From Fulvivirga aurantia (GTDB lineage: Bacteria; Bacteroidota; Bacteroidia; Cytophagales; Cyclobacteriaceae): DNA of 6,159 nt. The position numbers and the translations under genes are program-made. The notes below the pieces were generated by a model. The model saw only the letters and a list, made by a program, of their open reading frames with translations. It made no database searches and was not told the origin of the DNA. The stretch covers positions 125 through 6,283 of the forward strand of contig NZ_SMMD01000719.1 of NCBI RefSeq assembly GCF_009711475.1, in the 5' to 3' direction. Below are positions 1-6,159 of this stretch, in pieces; positions within the stretch are counted from its first letter, which is position 1; each line of letters starts with the position of its first letter.

Positions 1-29
1 GAAGGATTCTTGTTACAGAGAAAATCCAC

Positions 30-119
<90 letters not shown>

Positions 120-133
120 AGAATTTTGAGTTA

Positions 134-208
134 CGGGGTGTAGCGTAGCCCGGTCATCGCGCCTCGTTTGGGACGAGGAGGTCGCAGGTTCGAATCCTGC
201 CACCCCGA
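134..208 (+). tRNA. tRNA-Pro (anticodon UGG)
   Basis: The acceptor strands CGGGGTG (134-140) and CACCCCG (201-207) pair perfectly, with A208 as discriminator. The anticodon stem CCTCG/CGAGG (162-166 and 174-178) holds the loop TTTGGGA, with anticodon TGG at 169-171, which can read most or all CCN codons when U34 is modified. The T arm is GCAGG/CCTGC around TTCGAAT (184-200). The 5' C1-G72 pair is a little unusual in general but is a normal identity feature of bacterial tRNA-Pro. No CCA is encoded. A strong terminator begins 9 nt after the gene and closes the tRNA transcript. Confidence 0.97.
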
Positions 209-216
209 CTGAGTTG

Positions 217-248
217 AAAAAAAGGTCACCATTTGGTGACCTTTTTTT
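217..248 (+). terminator. Intrinsic terminator of the tRNA-Ser/tRNA-Pro transcript
   Basis: A perfect inverted repeat has the arms AAAAAAAGGTCACC (217-230) and GGTGACCTTTTTTT (235-248) around the 4-nt loop ATTT. The GC-containing core GGTCACC/GGTGACC is followed directly by seven T residues on the plus strand. The flanking A run makes it structurally symmetric, so it could also stop minus-strand transcription. It separates the tRNA unit from the acetyltransferase gene. Confidence 0.93.
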
Positions 249-305
249 GTATATGCTCGTATCTCACCTAAGTGAATTTTTATTTTTCAAATTTTATCTT
301 AGGAT

Positions 306-587
306 ATGGAAGTAAAACATAGGCAGACAGAATCAAAAGGCGCTTTCCTAATTGAAGTAACCAGCAATGTCGGTGCACAAATGACATACTCCAAGGCTGG
401 CACTGATCGATTAATCATAGATCATACAGAAGTGTCTGAAGAATTGAGGGGTACAGGTGCGGGAAAGCAGCTTGTGATAGCTGCTGTAGAATATGCGAGA
501 GCACATGATGTCAAGATAATTCCATTATGCCCTTTTGCTAAATCTGTTTTTGATAAAAATAAAGATATGCACGATGTGTTGGCATAA
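306..587 (+). CDS. Small GNAT-fold N-acetyltransferase (COG2388/YidJ-like)
   Basis: This 93-residue protein matches the minimal single-domain GNAT family related to YidJ and eukaryotic NATD1 (COG2388). Such proteins are about 90-110 residues, so it is full length. The acetyl-CoA pyrophosphate-binding loop is visible as LRGTGAGKQLV (about 47-57, R/QxxGxG/A type). It is preceded by HTEV (40-43) and followed by the family's characteristic IIPLCPFAKSVFDKN segment (71-85), which includes C75. No signal peptide or membrane segment is present, so it should be cytoplasmic. The family is predicted to transfer acetyl groups from acetyl-CoA, but natural acceptors are generally unknown and none can be deduced here. 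The ATG at 306 has no clear Shine-Dalgarno sequence, which is normal for Bacteroidota. The gene starts 57 nt after the tRNA terminator and ends 44 nt before the lipoprotein gene. I see no terminator between those two genes, so they may share a transcript. Confidence 0.88.
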   Translation: MEVKHRQTESKGAFLIEVTSNVGAQMTYSKAGTDRLIIDHTEVSEELRGTGAGKQLVIAAVEYARAHDVKIIPLCPFAKSVFDKNKDMHDVLA

Positions 588-631
588 TTGATACTTTTTT
601 TAATTTCGATTGATTATAAAACTATTTATCT

Positions 632-1099
632 ATGAAAAAAGCTGTATTTACACTATTAACAGGTATAATGTTAATTGCCTGTGCTAAAGAAAACAAAGTT
701 GACTACTACGGAGCACAGATCACTACTGAAAATGCACTTAAAAGTGATCAGTTTATAGCTGAAATGTCAGATAAAGATTCTCTTCAGGTAAAAGTAGAGG
801 CAACAATAATCGAGACTTGTGAGAAAAAGGGCTGCTGGATGACATTAGATATGGGTTATGGTAAAGAGATGCGAGTCACTTTTAAGGATTACGGATTTTT
901 TGTGCCAACAGACAGCGTAGAGGGGCATAAGGTGATTATCGATGGACTTGCCAGAAGAACAACCACAGATGTGGAGACCCTTCGCCATTTTGCAGAAGAT
1001 GGCGGGAAGTCAGAAGATGAAATCGCACAAATTACTGAACCAAAAGAAGAGATTACTTTTGTAGCCACTGGTGCAGCTATCTTGTCACCTCAGGAGTAA
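632..1099 (+). CDS. DUF4920-type lipoprotein
   Basis: This 155-residue protein starts with a lipoprotein signal peptide: MKK, a hydrophobic stretch, then the lipobox LIAC with C17 as the lipidated residue. The mature part resembles the DUF4920 family, common in Bacteroidota and without an assigned function. The most distinctive segment is ETCEKKGCWM (about 61-70), carrying C63 and C68. It is followed by MRVTFKDYGFFVP (80-92) and a beta-rich stretch VIIDGLARR (101-109). The predicted beta-strand content and length suggest a small barrel-like domain, and the Cys pair could bind metal or form a disulfide; both are inferences. The lipidated protein would sit in the envelope facing the periplasm or the surface. 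Its last 10 bp overlap the end of the convergent membrane-protein gene. I see no strong promoter of its own in the 44-nt upstream gap. Confidence 0.85.
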   Translation: MKKAVFTLLTGIMLIACAKENKVDYYGAQITTENALKSDQFIAEMSDKDSLQVKVEATIIETCEKKGCWMTLDMGYGKEMRVTFKDYGFFVPTDSVEGHKVIIDGLARRTTTDVETLRHFAEDGGKSEDEIAQITEPKEEITFVATGAAILSPQE

Positions 1100-1452
1100 T
1101 ATTTACTAGATTTATTTTTACGGGTAAAGAGCATTCGGGCGGTCAGTCCGCCCATGCCCGCTACCAGCCCTCCAATAAAAGCGCTCAAAAGCGTTATTAG
1201 AATACTATTCATTGAAAATAGGGCAGCTACCTGGTCAGTAAGTATGGAATCTGTACGGCTATTGATGATAATAGCTACAATAGACCAAACGAGAAAAATA
1301 GCCAGAAAGCCACTAAAAAACGAGGACCACCCACTGGACTGAATGGCATAGTTTACAACAAATGCAACCACTGCCACAACCCAAAATGGTAACAGAAGTT
1401 GTAGTATATAACTGAGAACGGCAATTAGAATAACTTTTATTATAAATTTCAT
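1090..1452 (-). CDS. Hypothetical multi-spanning membrane protein coupled to the acylase
   Basis: I do not recognise a named family. The 120 residues form about four hydrophobic segments (roughly 4-20, 22-38, 44-63 and 83-107), with a polar stretch at 64-74 and a basic tail RKNKSSKYYS. The last helix is glycine-rich (GGLVAGMGGLTA, about 94-105), which favours close helix packing. No catalytic motif is visible. By the positive-inside rule the basic C-terminus should be cytoplasmic. The start ATG overlaps the stop codon of the upstream acylase gene (ATGA at 1452-1449), so it is almost certainly translated by coupling to the acylase. That supports both its being a real gene and the choice of start. 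The stop codon lies inside the convergent lipoprotein gene, giving a 10-bp tail-to-tail overlap. It may serve the acylase or simply share its operon; the sequence does not decide this. Confidence 0.8.
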   Translation of the reverse strand: MKFIIKVILIAVLSYILQLLLPFWVVAVVAFVVNYAIQSSGWSSFFSGFLAIFLVWSIVAIIINSRTDSILTDQVAALFSMNSILITLLSAFIGGLVAGMGGLTARMLFTRKNKSSKYYS

Positions 1453-3887
1453 TCTGCTGAAGGGGCTAATGTTTGATTAAGTAATACGTCTTGAGCTGAT
1501 TTTTGATTTTGCATAAAATTCAGTTTAAAAAATTTGCCATCCCGCCAAGCATCAAGCATGTTATCATAAGCAGGGTTACCTGGGTTTCCGGATTGACCAC
1601 CAGGTATGACGGCCCATGCTTGCGGTGGTGATGTCATTTCTACAACAATTCTTTGAGAAGGCCCATGATTCCCTTTAGTGGAATTTACGACATCATCTTC
1701 TCCATTTACCTGTATATTTCTTCTACTAAATGCAGGAATTCTTGCCAGGTGAGTAACAGCTGTATGTTTATAATTACCCCAAGTAAGTTTTCCAGTATTA
1801 GATTCACTCCATTGAGCAAGACTCATTTTCATAGAATCATAACTCATTGCGATAATATCATTTAGAGTTTCTTTTCTGGAAGTAGCTTTGTTATCCTCAA
1901 ATGAGCCTGGGATGCCGTTTTTGACTAAATAAATTGTTTGATAGTCGGTAGGTTGCTTGATTGCGATAGAGTCAATTTTCATTTCATCCCACAAAAGACT
2001 CTTAAAGTTGCTCCACCAACTAATAAAGGCAACAGGAGCATATTCTTGGTGGTCGTAAACATAGTCCCAGTTTCTTAAAGCCATATAGGTAGTGTCGGAG
2101 TTAAGTCCGTTTTTCTTAAGAGAATCAAGTAGGGTAGGGAGTATTTCCTGTGATAAAATGCCATAGCTATCCAACTGTAGTTGCATCATATCATCAGGCT
2201 TTATTGTTCCGCTATCGTAAGCGGCCAGGATTTTATTTATTCTTCTTCCTCTATAGTGATCGGGCCTTGCCCAGCCTTGCCAATAAGGATATATAGAATC
2301 TACAGAGTGCTGATTAGCTGAACTCACAAAACCACGGTCAGGGTTGTGTAAGAAAGCATAGTGATTGGTAGGAATGAATTCTTGCCACTCCATTACCTTT
2401 TGAGATCCATCTAAGATAAATCGACCCTGATCTTCAAATTTATTAGGCCATAGACCTTGAACTCGAATGGCTATGTCTCCGGATGTTGAAGCGAAAGCAA
2501 CATGCTGTGCAGGAGCATCCCAATATTCTAAGGCAGTCAGATAATCCTGGTAGCTTTTACTCGTGTTTAAACCTAATAGAGCTTCTTGTACTCTCGATGG
2601 GTAGTGTCCGATCCATTTTAAAGCTAAATTATTCTCACCATCTTCTGACATAAAGTTGCGATCATAAACCACAGGTCCGTGATGTGTATATATTACTGAG
2701 TCGATTATCGTTTCGCTTCCTTTTACTTTTATTTCCTCAACCTTTAGGCTTGTCTTGAGTTTGGTGTCTTCATAGTAGTATTCTTTTCGGGATTCATCTG
2801 TAAATCTAATATGATACCAATCTCTCTCATCTCTTGACACATCTGTAAAAGCCCAGGCATTATTTTGATTAAACCCTGATACTATTCCCACATTGCCAGC
2901 TAAAGCAAAACCCATAGTATTATAATCGGGTGCACTTAACTCAATAAGAAACCATAGTGATGGTAAGTTGAGACCAAGGTGCATGTCACTAGCAAGAATT
3001 GGCTTACCACTTTCTGTTTTCCAACCAGACACCACCCAATTATTGCTGCCGTTATCTGGGTCTGGCATAGTGTGTACTTCAGAATAATAATTATTTGAAA
3101 GGTTGATGCTATCGGGAGTTTCGGTTACTTCTACTCCTTCGAATTCCCAGTTTTGAGCACTAGGAGCGATTGGGTCCATTGTAGCAGTATAGTTAGGGTA
3201 TAACTTTTTAAAAATTTCTGCCCCAAAGAGATTATAAGCGTTTGTGTTTTCAAGATCCATATCCCAACCAGTTAGGTTATCGATCATATACTGCAATAGC
3301 AAAGCTGATTTAAGAGGCGTCCATTCTTCAGGCTCATAATTCAGTAATTTATATTCTAGAGGGTAGTCTTTATAAGAAAGCTCTTCGATATATTGATTTA
3401 CCCCTTTTGCATAGTTTGTCACATATGCCCAAAGTTCAGTGTTCTCCTGCATAGAGTTTAATGACTTTTCAGCACCATATACCATACCTTTTCTTCTCTG
3501 AAGCTTGTCAAAGTCTACAGCTGCACTTCCAATAAGTTCTGATATTCGGCCCGAAGCAGCATAGGTTTGAAATTCCATTTGCCACAAACGATGCTGTGCT
3601 AAGACGTAGCCCTGGGCAGTGAATAAGTCGTTAGTATTTTGAGCGAATATATGTGGTATATACAATGAGTCATACTGTACCGTGACTGGTGCAGAGAGTC
3701 CATTTAGTTCAACAGATTCAGGGTAGGGCAGTGCAGAGTCTTCAGCATTTTGCCAGAAACCATGGAAAGGGTCAAGAAACTTACCCAATGGGGGAATGGG
3801 CGTGCCTTTAATATTCCAACCATTGTTGAGCGTGTAAATTAGAACTAAAGTGAATAGAAGAGTGAGAAAGAATTTAAAGAGCCTCAT
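1449..3887 (-). CDS. Penicillin acylase family protein (Ntn hydrolase, S45-type)
   Basis: This 812-residue protein belongs to the penicillin G acylase/AHL acylase group. Its members are exported precursors that cleave themselves at an internal Gly-Ser bond, and the new N-terminal Ser then hydrolyses amide bonds. The N-terminus has a hydrophobic helix (about 4-20) without a lipobox, so it is either a cleaved signal or an anchor. The segment PPLGKFLDPFHGFW (32-45) precedes the alpha-chain region, where LAQHRLWQMEFQ (96-107) is a family hallmark. The predicted cleavage site is G280/S281 in DNGSNNWVVSG, encoded by AGC at 3047-3045; S281 would be the nucleophile. Further conserved parts are SDMHLGL (300-306), THHGPVV (401-407), a VNSTKGNHGPSQR segment (734-746, the region where the oxyanion-hole Asn is expected) and GGQSGNPGNPAYDN (763-776). 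Length and motifs are complete, so it is probably active. The substrate cannot be told from sequence: beta-lactam, acyl-homoserine lactone, and other N-acyl compounds are all possible. The gene is first in a two-gene unit with the 120-residue membrane protein and is divergent from kdsC. Confidence 0.93.
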   Translation of the reverse strand: MRLFKFFLTLLFTLVLIYTLNNGWNIKGTPIPPLGKFLDPFHGFWQNAEDSALPYPESVELNGLSAPVTVQYDSLYIPHIFAQNTNDLFTAQGYVLAQHRLWQMEFQTYAASGRISELIGSAAVDFDKLQRRKGMVYGAEKSLNSMQENTELWAYVTNYAKGVNQYIEELSYKDYPLEYKLLNYEPEEWTPLKSALLLQYMIDNLTGWDMDLENTNAYNLFGAEIFKKLYPNYTATMDPIAPSAQNWEFEGVEVTETPDSINLSNNYYSEVHTMPDPDNGSNNWVVSGWKTESGKPILASDMHLGLNLPSLWFLIELSAPDYNTMGFALAGNVGIVSGFNQNNAWAFTDVSRDERDWYHIRFTDESRKEYYYEDTKLKTSLKVEEIKVKGSETIIDSVIYTHHGPVVYDRNFMSEDGENNLALKWIGHYPSRVQEALLGLNTSKSYQDYLTALEYWDAPAQHVAFASTSGDIAIRVQGLWPNKFEDQGRFILDGSQKVMEWQEFIPTNHYAFLHNPDRGFVSSANQHSVDSIYPYWQGWARPDHYRGRRINKILAAYDSGTIKPDDMMQLQLDSYGILSQEILPTLLDSLKKNGLNSDTTYMALRNWDYVYDHQEYAPVAFISWWSNFKSLLWDEMKIDSIAIKQPTDYQTIYLVKNGIPGSFEDNKATSRKETLNDIIAMSYDSMKMSLAQWSESNTGKLTWGNYKHTAVTHLARIPAFSRRNIQVNGEDDVVNSTKGNHGPSQRIVVEMTSPPQAWAVIPGGQSGNPGNPAYDNMLDAWRDGKFFKLNFMQNQKSAQDVLLNQTLAPSAE

Positions 3888-4003
3888 TTTTGATTATTGG
3901 ATAGATTCATCAAGCTGAAAAGATAATATATTTTTAAGTTTCTACGAAAACATATATCTGGATAAATACTGTCATAAATAAGGTCAACAAAGAATAATCG
4001 TTA

Positions 4004-4011
4004 TATCTTTG
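4004..4011 (+). promoter_or_regulatory. Candidate Bacteroidota -7 promoter element for kdsC-kdsA
   Basis: TATCTTTG matches the Bacteroidota -7 consensus TAnnTTTG exactly. It lies 13 nt before the kdsC start codon, implying a very short leader of under about 10 nt. No TTG (-33 element) is found 19-21 nt upstream, which lowers confidence. It lies in the 137-bp divergent region 3888-4024, which must also hold the promoter of the acylase gene. Confidence 0.42.
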
Positions 4012-4024
4012 ATCGATTTTATAA

Positions 4025-4570
4025 ATGGAATCTATTCTAAAACAATATACAAAGGCTCAAATCGACCGGGCAAAAAATATCAGGGCATTGATCTTTGACG
4101 TAGACGGTGTTTTGACAGATGGTAAAATAACCTATACAGAAGGTGGAGATGAAATAAAGAGTTTTAATGTAAAGGATGGACAGATCATCAGACATTTGCG
4201 ACTCAATAATTTTGTAGTAGGTGCCATAACCGGGCGTAGCTCAAAAATTGTTGCCAGGAGATGTGCCGAGTTAAAATTAGACTTTGTTTATCAAGGCACT
4301 GAAACCAAAAAAGCCAAGCTGAGCGAGATTCGTCAGAAGTACGGTTTAAAAGATGATGAGATCGCCTATATCGGAGATGATATTATTGATTTAAGTTTAA
4401 TCAAAGAAGTAGGGTTGGGCATGGCTCCCATCGATGCTTTAGAATATGTAAAAGCTGAAGCTGATTTGGTGATTGAAAAAAGAGGTGGTGATGGTGTGGT
4501 AAGAGAGGCTGCAGATTTTATCTTAGCAGCTCAGGGGAAGTTGGACAGCATTTTAAATAGTTATTATTAG
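4025..4570 (+). CDS. kdsC: 3-deoxy-D-manno-octulosonate 8-phosphate phosphatase (KdsC)
   Basis: KdsC hydrolyses Kdo 8-phosphate to Kdo and phosphate in the cytoplasm, the step after KdsA in Kdo synthesis. This 181-residue protein has the length of the compact HAD-superfamily KdsC phosphatases, which lack a cap domain and work as tetramers. Motif I is FDVDGVLTDG (24-33), with D25 the expected nucleophile and D27 the acid/base. Motif II is ITGR (68-71, T69). The motif III lysine lies in QGTETKKAKL (90-99). Motif IV is GDDIID (117-122), with metal-binding acidic residues. The C-terminal stretch EKRGGDGVVREAADFIL (151-167) is also typical of KdsC. The next gene, kdsA, starts 3 nt after the stop codon, which makes the pathway assignment very safe and separates it from other HAD phosphatases. 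A fusion with a cytidylyltransferase, as in some relatives, is not present here. Confidence 0.95.
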   Translation: MESILKQYTKAQIDRAKNIRALIFDVDGVLTDGKITYTEGGDEIKSFNVKDGQIIRHLRLNNFVVGAITGRSSKIVARRCAELKLDFVYQGTETKKAKLSEIRQKYGLKDDEIAYIGDDIIDLSLIKEVGLGMAPIDALEYVKAEADLVIEKRGGDGVVREAADFILAAQGKLDSILNSYY

Positions 4571-4573
4571 TTA

Positions 4574-5410
4574 ATGGAAGTTTTTAAGGATACTGTAAAC
4601 GTAACCGATCGCATAAAACTCGGTGGAGATAGGATGGTATTATTTTCTGGTCCATGCGCAGCAGAAAGTATAGATATCTGCCAAGAGGTAGCGGAGCAAG
4701 TGAGTAAAATTTGTGCTGATTTAGATATAGATTATGTTTTTAAAGCCTCTTTTGATAAAGCAAACCGAACCTCTGCTAATTCTTACAGAGGGCCTGGTTT
4801 AGTAGAAGGCCTTGAGATGCTTTCTTCAATAAAAGAAAAACTAGGTATACCTGTCATGACTGACATTCATGAAGCTAATCAAGCTAAAGAGGTAGCTGAG
4901 GTAGCAGATGTACTTCAAATACCTGCTTTTTTGTGTAGACAAACTGATCTTATTTTAGCTGCAGCCGAAACCGGCAAACTTGTAAAAGTTAAAAGAGGGC
5001 AATTTATGGCACCTGAGGATATGAAATATGCCGTAGATAAAGTAAAAAGTGTTGGAAATGACAATGTATGTCTCACAGAGCGAGGGGTATCTTTTGGATA
5101 TCATAACCTTGTGGTAGATATGAGAGCTTTGCCGACTATGCGTCAGTACGCCCCTGTTATTTTTGACGTGACTCATAGTGTACAACAGCCAGGTGGGCAA
5201 GGGGGAACTTCTGGAGGACAAAGACAGTTCGCTCCATTTCTGGCGAGAGCTGCAGCCTCAACGGGTGTTGATGGATTTTTTATAGAAACTCACCCAAACC
5301 CTTCTTTTGCAAAGAGTGACGGGCCAAATATGATACCTCTCCAGGAAATGCAAGCATTCTTGAGTATGTTAAAAGAGGCTTGGAAGCTTGGAAGGCAATA
5401 TGTTAATTAG
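4574..5410 (+). CDS. kdsA: 3-deoxy-8-phosphooctulonate synthase (KdsA), metal-dependent type
   Basis: KdsA condenses phosphoenolpyruvate with D-arabinose 5-phosphate to give Kdo 8-phosphate, the first committed step of Kdo synthesis for LPS. At 278 residues it is the normal length for this TIM-barrel enzyme. Recognisable segments are FKASFDKANRTS (56-67), the substrate-binding region, then CRQTDL (121-126), KVKRGQFMAPEDM (138-150), LTERG (167-171) and DVTHSVQQPGGQGGTSGG (198-215). In known metal-dependent enzymes a Cys, His, Glu and Asp bind the metal. The equivalents here are C28 in SGPCAAES, H201 in VTHSVQ, E238 in IETHPNP and D249 in KSDGPNM. Metal-independent enzymes such as that of E. 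coli have Asn in place of the Cys. The gene follows kdsC by 3 nt without a Shine-Dalgarno sequence, so coupled translation is likely. The export lipoprotein gene starts 18 nt downstream. Confidence 0.97.
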   Translation: MEVFKDTVNVTDRIKLGGDRMVLFSGPCAAESIDICQEVAEQVSKICADLDIDYVFKASFDKANRTSANSYRGPGLVEGLEMLSSIKEKLGIPVMTDIHEANQAKEVAEVADVLQIPAFLCRQTDLILAAAETGKLVKVKRGQFMAPEDMKYAVDKVKSVGNDNVCLTERGVSFGYHNLVVDMRALPTMRQYAPVIFDVTHSVQQPGGQGGTSGGQRQFAPFLARAAASTGVDGFFIETHPNPSFAKSDGPNMIPLQEMQAFLSMLKEAWKLGRQYVN

Positions 5411-5428
5411 TGGATATTTTTTAAACTG

Positions 5429-6159
5429 ATGATAAGATTTATAATCTATTTTGTTTTAGCAGGACTAATATTTGGGGCGTGTGTGCCAAGTAAGAAATTA
5501 GTATATCTTCAGCATGAAGATGAGTTAAAACATTTAAATGCAATTCCTACTGATAGCGTGCTCCGAACGCATTCCATGGCAATTCAAGAATATAGGATTC
5601 AACCTTTGGACCTTCTATCTATTAATTTTGAAAGTATTACGGCTGAGGAATATGATTTTTTTTCCAAACTTAATCCTCAAGGTAACCAAGGCGTAGGTAA
5701 CAACCTACTTTTACGCGGTATCTTGGTCGATACTGAAGGTAATATAGAATATCCCGTAGTGGGTAAAGTGTATGTATCTGGCTTGACCGTATTTGAGGCG
5801 CAATCGAAACTTCAGAATTTAGCAAACCAATATTTAAAAGATGCTGTAGTACGTATTAGACTTCTAAACTTTAGATTTACTGTATTAGGAGAGGTTAATG
5901 TAGAGAAAGTGGTTAATGCACCAAACACCAGGGTAAATATGATGGAAGCGATTGGCCTGGCAGGAGGTTTTGCTGAACTAGCTGATAGAAGTAGGGTAAA
6001 GATTATAAGGCAAAAAGGTAATACCTCGGAGATATTTTATGTAAATCTGTTGGAGGAGGATTACCTTCGTTCTCCTAATTACTTTGTGCAGCAAAATGAT
6101 GTGATCATTGTACCACCACTAAAACAACGTACTTTTAAAAAATACTTTGCTTCTAATCT
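5429..6159 (+). CDS. Polysaccharide biosynthesis/export lipoprotein (Wza-like), partial at the 3' end
   Basis: The reading frame opens with ATG at 5429 and runs 243 codons off the window without a stop. The N-terminus has a hydrophobic signal ending in FGAC, with C18 as the probable lipidation site; Phe at the -3 position is less usual. EYRIQPLDLLSINFESI (54-70) starts the polysaccharide export domain (Poly_export/PF02563), which continues through a strand region with TEGNIEYPVVGKV (102-114). A SLBB-type domain follows with FTVLGEVNVEKVVNAPN (150-166), MEAIGLAGGF (172-181) and QNDVIIVPP (222-230). Relatives form an outer-membrane channel through which capsular or exopolysaccharide leaves the cell. 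Bacteroidota members are short, about 250-270 residues, so perhaps 10-30 residues are missing here. The start lies 18 nt after kdsA, so it is probably in the same operon. A Wzc-like chain-length tyrosine kinase gene is a common next neighbour but lies outside the window if present. Confidence 0.92.
   Translation, partial: MIRFIIYFVLAGLIFGACVPSKKLVYLQHEDELKHLNAIPTDSVLRTHSMAIQEYRIQPLDLLSINFESITAEEYDFFSKLNPQGNQGVGNNLLLRGILVDTEGNIEYPVVGKVYVSGLTVFEAQSKLQNLANQYLKDAVVRIRLLNFRFTVLGEVNVEKVVNAPNTRVNMMEAIGLAGGFAELADRSRVKIIRQKGNTSEIFYVNLLEEDYLRSPNYFVQQNDVIIVPPLKQRTFKKYFASN

Noticed and set aside
264..275. Small inverted repeat TCAC-CTAA-GTGA followed by a T-rich stretch, a possible second terminator before the acetyltransferase gene.
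   Set aside because: The stem is only 4 bp and the T run is interrupted. The strong terminator at 217-248 already closes the tRNA transcript.
588..631. Possible promoter (TTGATA with a downstream TATAAA) for the DUF4920-type lipoprotein gene.
   Set aside because: The 21-nt spacing does not fit a sigma-70 type promoter, and the second element does not match the Bacteroidota TAnnTTTG consensus.
1154..1342. Plus-strand open frame of 62 codons inside the membrane-protein gene.
   Set aside because: It is antisense to a gene supported by its membrane-protein pattern and ATGA coupling. Its translation has no recognisable features.
1653..1865. Plus-strand open frame of 70 codons inside the acylase gene.
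   Set aside because: It is antisense to conserved acylase motifs, and its translation has no domain, signal or supporting context.
4955..5221. Minus-strand open frame of 88 codons inside kdsA.
   Set aside because: It lies opposite highly conserved KdsA coding sequence, and its translation looks random.
5408..5431. kdsA and the export lipoprotein gene are in the same reading frame, separated by one TAG stop and six sense codons, which would allow a read-through fusion. The gap also contains TTTAAAC, which resembles a slippery heptamer.
   Set aside because: A shared frame arises by chance one time in three. The downstream protein has its own signal peptide and lipidation site, which a cytoplasmic fusion would disable. 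The slippery-looking bases lie after the stop codon.

Overview
The window reads as ordinary chromosomal DNA of a Bacteroidota bacterium, most likely a member of the Cytophagales/Cytophagia group. The evidence is the AT-rich coding sequence, the near absence of Shine-Dalgarno sequences, tRNA genes without an encoded CCA end, a good TAnnTTTG promoter element, and a protein set typical of the phylum: a DUF4920-type lipoprotein, a Bacteroidota-style penicillin acylase, KdsC/KdsA, and a small Wza-like export lipoprotein. The species cannot be fixed from the sequence alone.

Layout from left to right. Bases 30-248 hold tRNA-Ser(GCU) and tRNA-Pro(UGG), 15 nt apart, followed by a strong intrinsic terminator. 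Two small plus-strand genes follow: a minimal GNAT-fold acetyltransferase (306-587) and a DUF4920-type lipoprotein (632-1099). A minus-strand pair converges on them. It consists of a large penicillin-acylase-family Ntn hydrolase (3887-1449) and, overlapping its stop codon by ATGA, a 120-residue multi-spanning membrane protein (1452-1090), whose end overlaps the end of the lipoprotein gene by 10 bp. A 137-bp divergent intergenic region (3888-4024) then leads into a tight plus-strand operon of kdsC (4025-4570), kdsA (4574-5410) and a polysaccharide export lipoprotein (from 5429, cut by the window end).

How the genes work together. KdsA condenses PEP with arabinose 5-phosphate to Kdo 8-phosphate, and KdsC removes the phosphate to give Kdo, the sugar that joins lipid A to the LPS core and also occurs in some capsules. 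The adjoining outer-membrane export lipoprotein suggests that the right edge of the window is the start of a surface polysaccharide locus. The acylase and its coupled membrane protein form a separate envelope-associated unit of unknown substrate. The GNAT and DUF4920 genes have no visible functional tie to either unit.

I found no mobile elements, CRISPR arrays, attachment sites or disrupted genes, and no convincing sign of an undescribed system. The points most worth following are the acylase/membrane-protein coupling, the metal-dependent type of KdsA, and the possible polysaccharide cluster running off the right end.
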